A stretch of 8,178 nt of DNA, from contig JAEWWM010000017.1 in the NCBI GenBank assembly GCA_023458915.1, positions 1 through 8,178 on the forward strand, read 5' to 3'. The notes below the pieces were generated by a model. It saw only the letters and a program-made list of their open reading frames with translations, was not told the origin of the DNA and made no database searches. Positions 6,122-8,178 of this stretch are shown here, piece after piece. Position numbers and translations under genes: made by a program. Origin of the DNA: Bacillota bacterium. GTDB lineage: Bacteria; Bacillota; Clostridia; Oscillospirales; Acutalibacteraceae. Position 1 is the first letter of the stretch. The number at the start of each line of letters is the position of its first letter.

Positions 6122-6177
6122 AACTATTACGCCCCTTTTTATAAAATATAAATAACATTAATATTATTTATATCTAT

Positions 6178-6207
6178 ATTTTACCATTATAATTTTTAGA
6201 TTTTCAA
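6178..6207 (-). promoter_or_regulatory. Candidate promoter of the secreted-protein/membrane-regulator operon
   Basis: Minus strand: TTGAAA (6202-6207), an 18-base spacer, then TAAAAT (6178-6183), with TG one base before the -10 (extended -10). The start of transcription would be near 6171, giving a leader of about 50 bases. This is one of the better hexamer pairs in the intergenic region, though the AT content makes false matches easy. Confidence 0.45.
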
Positions 6208-6320
6208 CTTCCCTCAAAAGTTCATAGGAATAATCAAAAAAAATATAAAATGTCAAAAGAATGTATTTGAAGTATACAACTTGTTTTTCGCCAAAACGGC
6301 AAATCCCTTCAAATTATAAA
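6208..6320. other. Divergent intergenic core, nothing firm
   Basis: The part of the 260-base divergent gap between the two promoter candidates is AT-rich and non-coding. The only motif of note is TGTCAAA at 6251-6257, one base away from the Spo0A box TGTCGAA. It is interesting only because the neighbouring gene has a Spo0A_C-like domain, and one such near-match is expected by chance. Confidence 0.3.
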
Positions 6321-6351
6321 TTGTTCCGGGTTACATAACAAATGATATAAT
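6321..6351 (+). promoter_or_regulatory. Candidate extended -10 promoter of recD2
   Basis: TGATATAAT (6343-6351) is a perfect TATAAT with the TG of an extended -10. A poor -35 (TTGTTC, 6321-6326, 19-base spacer) is tolerable for extended -10 promoters. The transcript would start near 6358, about 24 bases before the recD2 ATG. Confidence 0.6.
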
Positions 6352-6381
6352 TATATAAAAATTAATTAATCAGGTGGAAAT

Positions 6382-8178
6382 ATGGAGCAGTTACAAGGTG
6401 TAGTAGAACGAATAACGTATAGTGACGAAGAAAAAGGTTTTAGCGTACTTAAAATACGATCTAAAGGCTATGGCGAACTTATTACTATAATTGGAAACAT
6501 GGCGCATTTAAATGTTGGCACGGTTGTAACAGCCGCGGGGAAATGGTCAATAAACCCGAAATTTGGTAAGCAATTCAATGTTCTTAGTTGGGAAGAAACT
6601 TTGCCTGCAAGTATCTATGGCATAGAAAAATATTTAGGCAGTGGACTTATAAAAGGAATTGGACCAAAATATGCGAAATTAATTGTTAAAACTTTCGAAT
6701 CTGAAACACTTGATATTATTGAAAATGAACCTTCCAGATTAATTGAAGTACCGAACATTGGGCATAAAAGAGTAAATTTAATTTCTAAAGCGTGGGTAGA
6801 ACAGAAAGACATTAAAAATCTTATGATTTTTCTTCAAGAACTTGGCGTTTCCACAGCTTTTGGATATAGAATATACAAAGTTTACGGAAAAGAAGGTATA
6901 GAAAAAATAAAAGAAAATCCTTATGGATTAGCTGATGAAGTTTATGGCATAGGATTTAAAACGGCTGATTTTATAGCAGGTAAATTAGGAGTAGATAAAG
7001 AATCATATAATCGCTGCCGAGCCGGAATTTTATATATACTCAATTATTTTGCAGATAATGATGGCCATTGCTATGTTCCTAAGGATGAAGTAGTTAAAAA
7101 ATGTGTTGAGATACTTGAAATTGAAGACGTAAAAATAATCATGACTTATGATTATCTTGTAAAAAACAATGAGATAATTTTAGAAGATAATGAAAAAATG
7201 TACTTACCAGCTTTTTATTATTCCGAAGTCGGACTTGCTAAAAGAATTAAAGATATAATAAACTTTTCGCAGTTTGAAACTTTTAGTGATGAAAAATTAA
7301 AAAGCGAAATCCAAGGACTCGAAAAAAAGAACGATATTAAATATGATAGTTTTCAAATAAATGCTATAAAACTCGCTGTAAAGTCAAAGTTTTCGGTGAT
7401 AACAGGGGGCGCAGGTGTCGGTAAAACTACAATAACCAAGGCGATAATCGAGATATTTAAAAACCAAGGTAAGAAAATAATACTCACTGCTCCAACAGGC
7501 AGAGCAGCTAAAAGAATGACTGAAACTTGCGGCATGGAATCAAAAACTATACATAGGTTACTTGATTATAAACCAAAAAGTGGATTTAATAAAAATGCTG
7601 AAAACAAGCTGCAAGCGGATGTTTTAATAGTTGATGAAGCATCGATGATAGATTTGATTTTAATGTACAGTCTACTTAAAGCTGTGCACGACAACATAAA
7701 AATTATTTTGATAGGCGATATAAATCAGTTGCCATCAGTAGGTGCCGGAAACGTGCTCAAAGACATTATTGAATCAGGTGTTATTCCAGTAATAAAGCTT
7801 ACTAAAATTTATAGGCAGGCTTTAACAAGCAATATAATTATAAATTCTCATAAAATAAATAACGGTGAAATGCCAATTTTAAAAAGTGATTTTAAATCTG
7901 ATTTTTTCTTTATAGAAAAAGAAAATCCGGATGAAATAGTAAACTTGATATCTGAGCTATGTTCTAAAAGGCTTCCGAATTATTATAAAGTGGATCCGAT
8001 TTCGGATATTCAGGTTCTAATTCCAACTCGCAGAGGGCAGCTCGGAACAGATAATTTAAATAAAACACTTCAGTCTGCACTTAATAAAAATACCCTTTGT
8101 CTAAGGCGTGGAGCTAACGAATATCGTAAGGGCGATAAAGTTATGCAAATTAAAAATAATTATGACAAAGATATATAC
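6382..8178 (+). CDS. recD2: RecD2-type ATP-dependent 5'-3' DNA helicase (runs off right edge)
   Basis: RecD2 is a superfamily 1B helicase that acts in DNA repair and genome stability without RecBC. The 599 visible codons contain an N-terminal OB-like region (MEQLQGVVERITYSDEEKGFSVL), three helix-hairpin-helix-like motifs (KGIGP at 91-95, VPNIG at 123-127, YGIG at 188-191), Walker A GGAGVGKTT (342-350), motif TAPTGRAAKR (369-378), Walker B with DEAS (418-421), GDINQLPSVGAG (445-456) and LTKIYRQA (473-480). The long N-terminal region separates RecD2 from RecBCD RecD. RecD2 proteins usually have about 730-800 residues, so the last helicase motifs lie beyond the edge. The Walker A differs from the common GGPGTGKTT by Pro to Ala and Thr to Val but keeps the catalytic Lys and Thr. 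AGGTGG at 6372-6377 supports the ATG. It is divergent from the accessory genes and probably chromosomal. Confidence 0.95.
   Translation, partial: MEQLQGVVERITYSDEEKGFSVLKIRSKGYGELITIIGNMAHLNVGTVVTAAGKWSINPKFGKQFNVLSWEETLPASIYGIEKYLGSGLIKGIGPKYAKLIVKTFESETLDIIENEPSRLIEVPNIGHKRVNLISKAWVEQKDIKNLMIFLQELGVSTAFGYRIYKVYGKEGIEKIKENPYGLADEVYGIGFKTADFIAGKLGVDKESYNRCRAGILYILNYFADNDGHCYVPKDEVVKKCVEILEIEDVKIIMTYDYLVKNNEIILEDNEKMYLPAFYYSEVGLAKRIKDIINFSQFETFSDEKLKSEIQGLEKKNDIKYDSFQINAIKLAVKSKFSVITGGAGVGKTTITKAIIEIFKNQGKKIILTAPTGRAAKRMTETCGMESKTIHRLLDYKPKSGFNKNAENKLQADVLIVDEASMIDLILMYSLLKAVHDNIKIILIGDINQLPSVGAGNVLKDIIESGVIPVIKLTKIYRQALTSNIIINSHKINNGEMPILKSDFKSDFFFIEKENPDEIVNLISELCSKRLPNYYKVDPISDIQVLIPTRRGQLGTDNLNKTLQSALNKNTLCLRRGANEYRKGDKVMQIKNNYDKDIY

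Noticed and set aside
6615..7535. Minus-strand open frames opposite recD2
   Set aside because: They lie within conserved helicase coding sequence and have no start signals.

Overview
This is an AT-rich bacterial window. Everything from the left edge to about 6121 is on the minus strand, and one gene, starting at 6382, is on the plus strand. The organism cannot be fixed from the sequence. The head genes look like those of Firmicutes-type tailed phages. The two exported proteins have short signal peptides ending in A-x-A. The membrane protein carries a domain resembling the C-terminal domain of Spo0A. A low-GC Firmicute, or an AT-rich host-associated lineage such as Endomicrobia, would fit; this is a guess.

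Left region (1-3260, minus strand): a phage head-assembly module read right to left. It holds an SPP1 gp6-like portal (TTG start proposed at 3260), a small Com-like zinc-ribbon protein overlapping the portal 3' end, a Gp46/DUF4355-type scaffold, a small putative head-decoration protein, and the N-terminal 197 codons of a capsid-E-type major capsid protein that runs off the left edge. The frames are open and most genes have good ribosome binding sites. No terminase lies upstream of the portal and no MuF-type minor head protein lies downstream of it, so the module is either a rearranged prophage remnant or cut off from its packaging genes.

Middle region (about 3390-6121, minus strand): two tandem units of the same plan. 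In each, a gene for a secreted protein with a signal peptide is followed by a gene for a polytopic membrane protein. The right unit is intact: a 131-aa secreted protein (5726-6121) and a 387-aa membrane protein (4522-5685). The latter has about seven membrane segments and a cytoplasmic C-terminal domain that aligns by eye with the Spo0A DNA-binding domain. In the left unit a 262-aa Ser-rich secreted protein (3569-4357) is followed by a decayed fragment of the same membrane protein (3390 to about 3555). A 60-bp core of this fragment is identical to the intact copy at 50 positions. This is the most interesting part of the window: it suggests a family of secreted-protein plus membrane-tethered-regulator cassettes, one broken at the junction with the phage module.

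Right region (6122-8178): a divergent intergenic stretch with a promoter candidate in each direction, then recD2, a RecD-like 5'-3' DNA helicase gene, cut by the right edge after 599 codons. It looks like ordinary chromosomal backbone flanking the accessory block.
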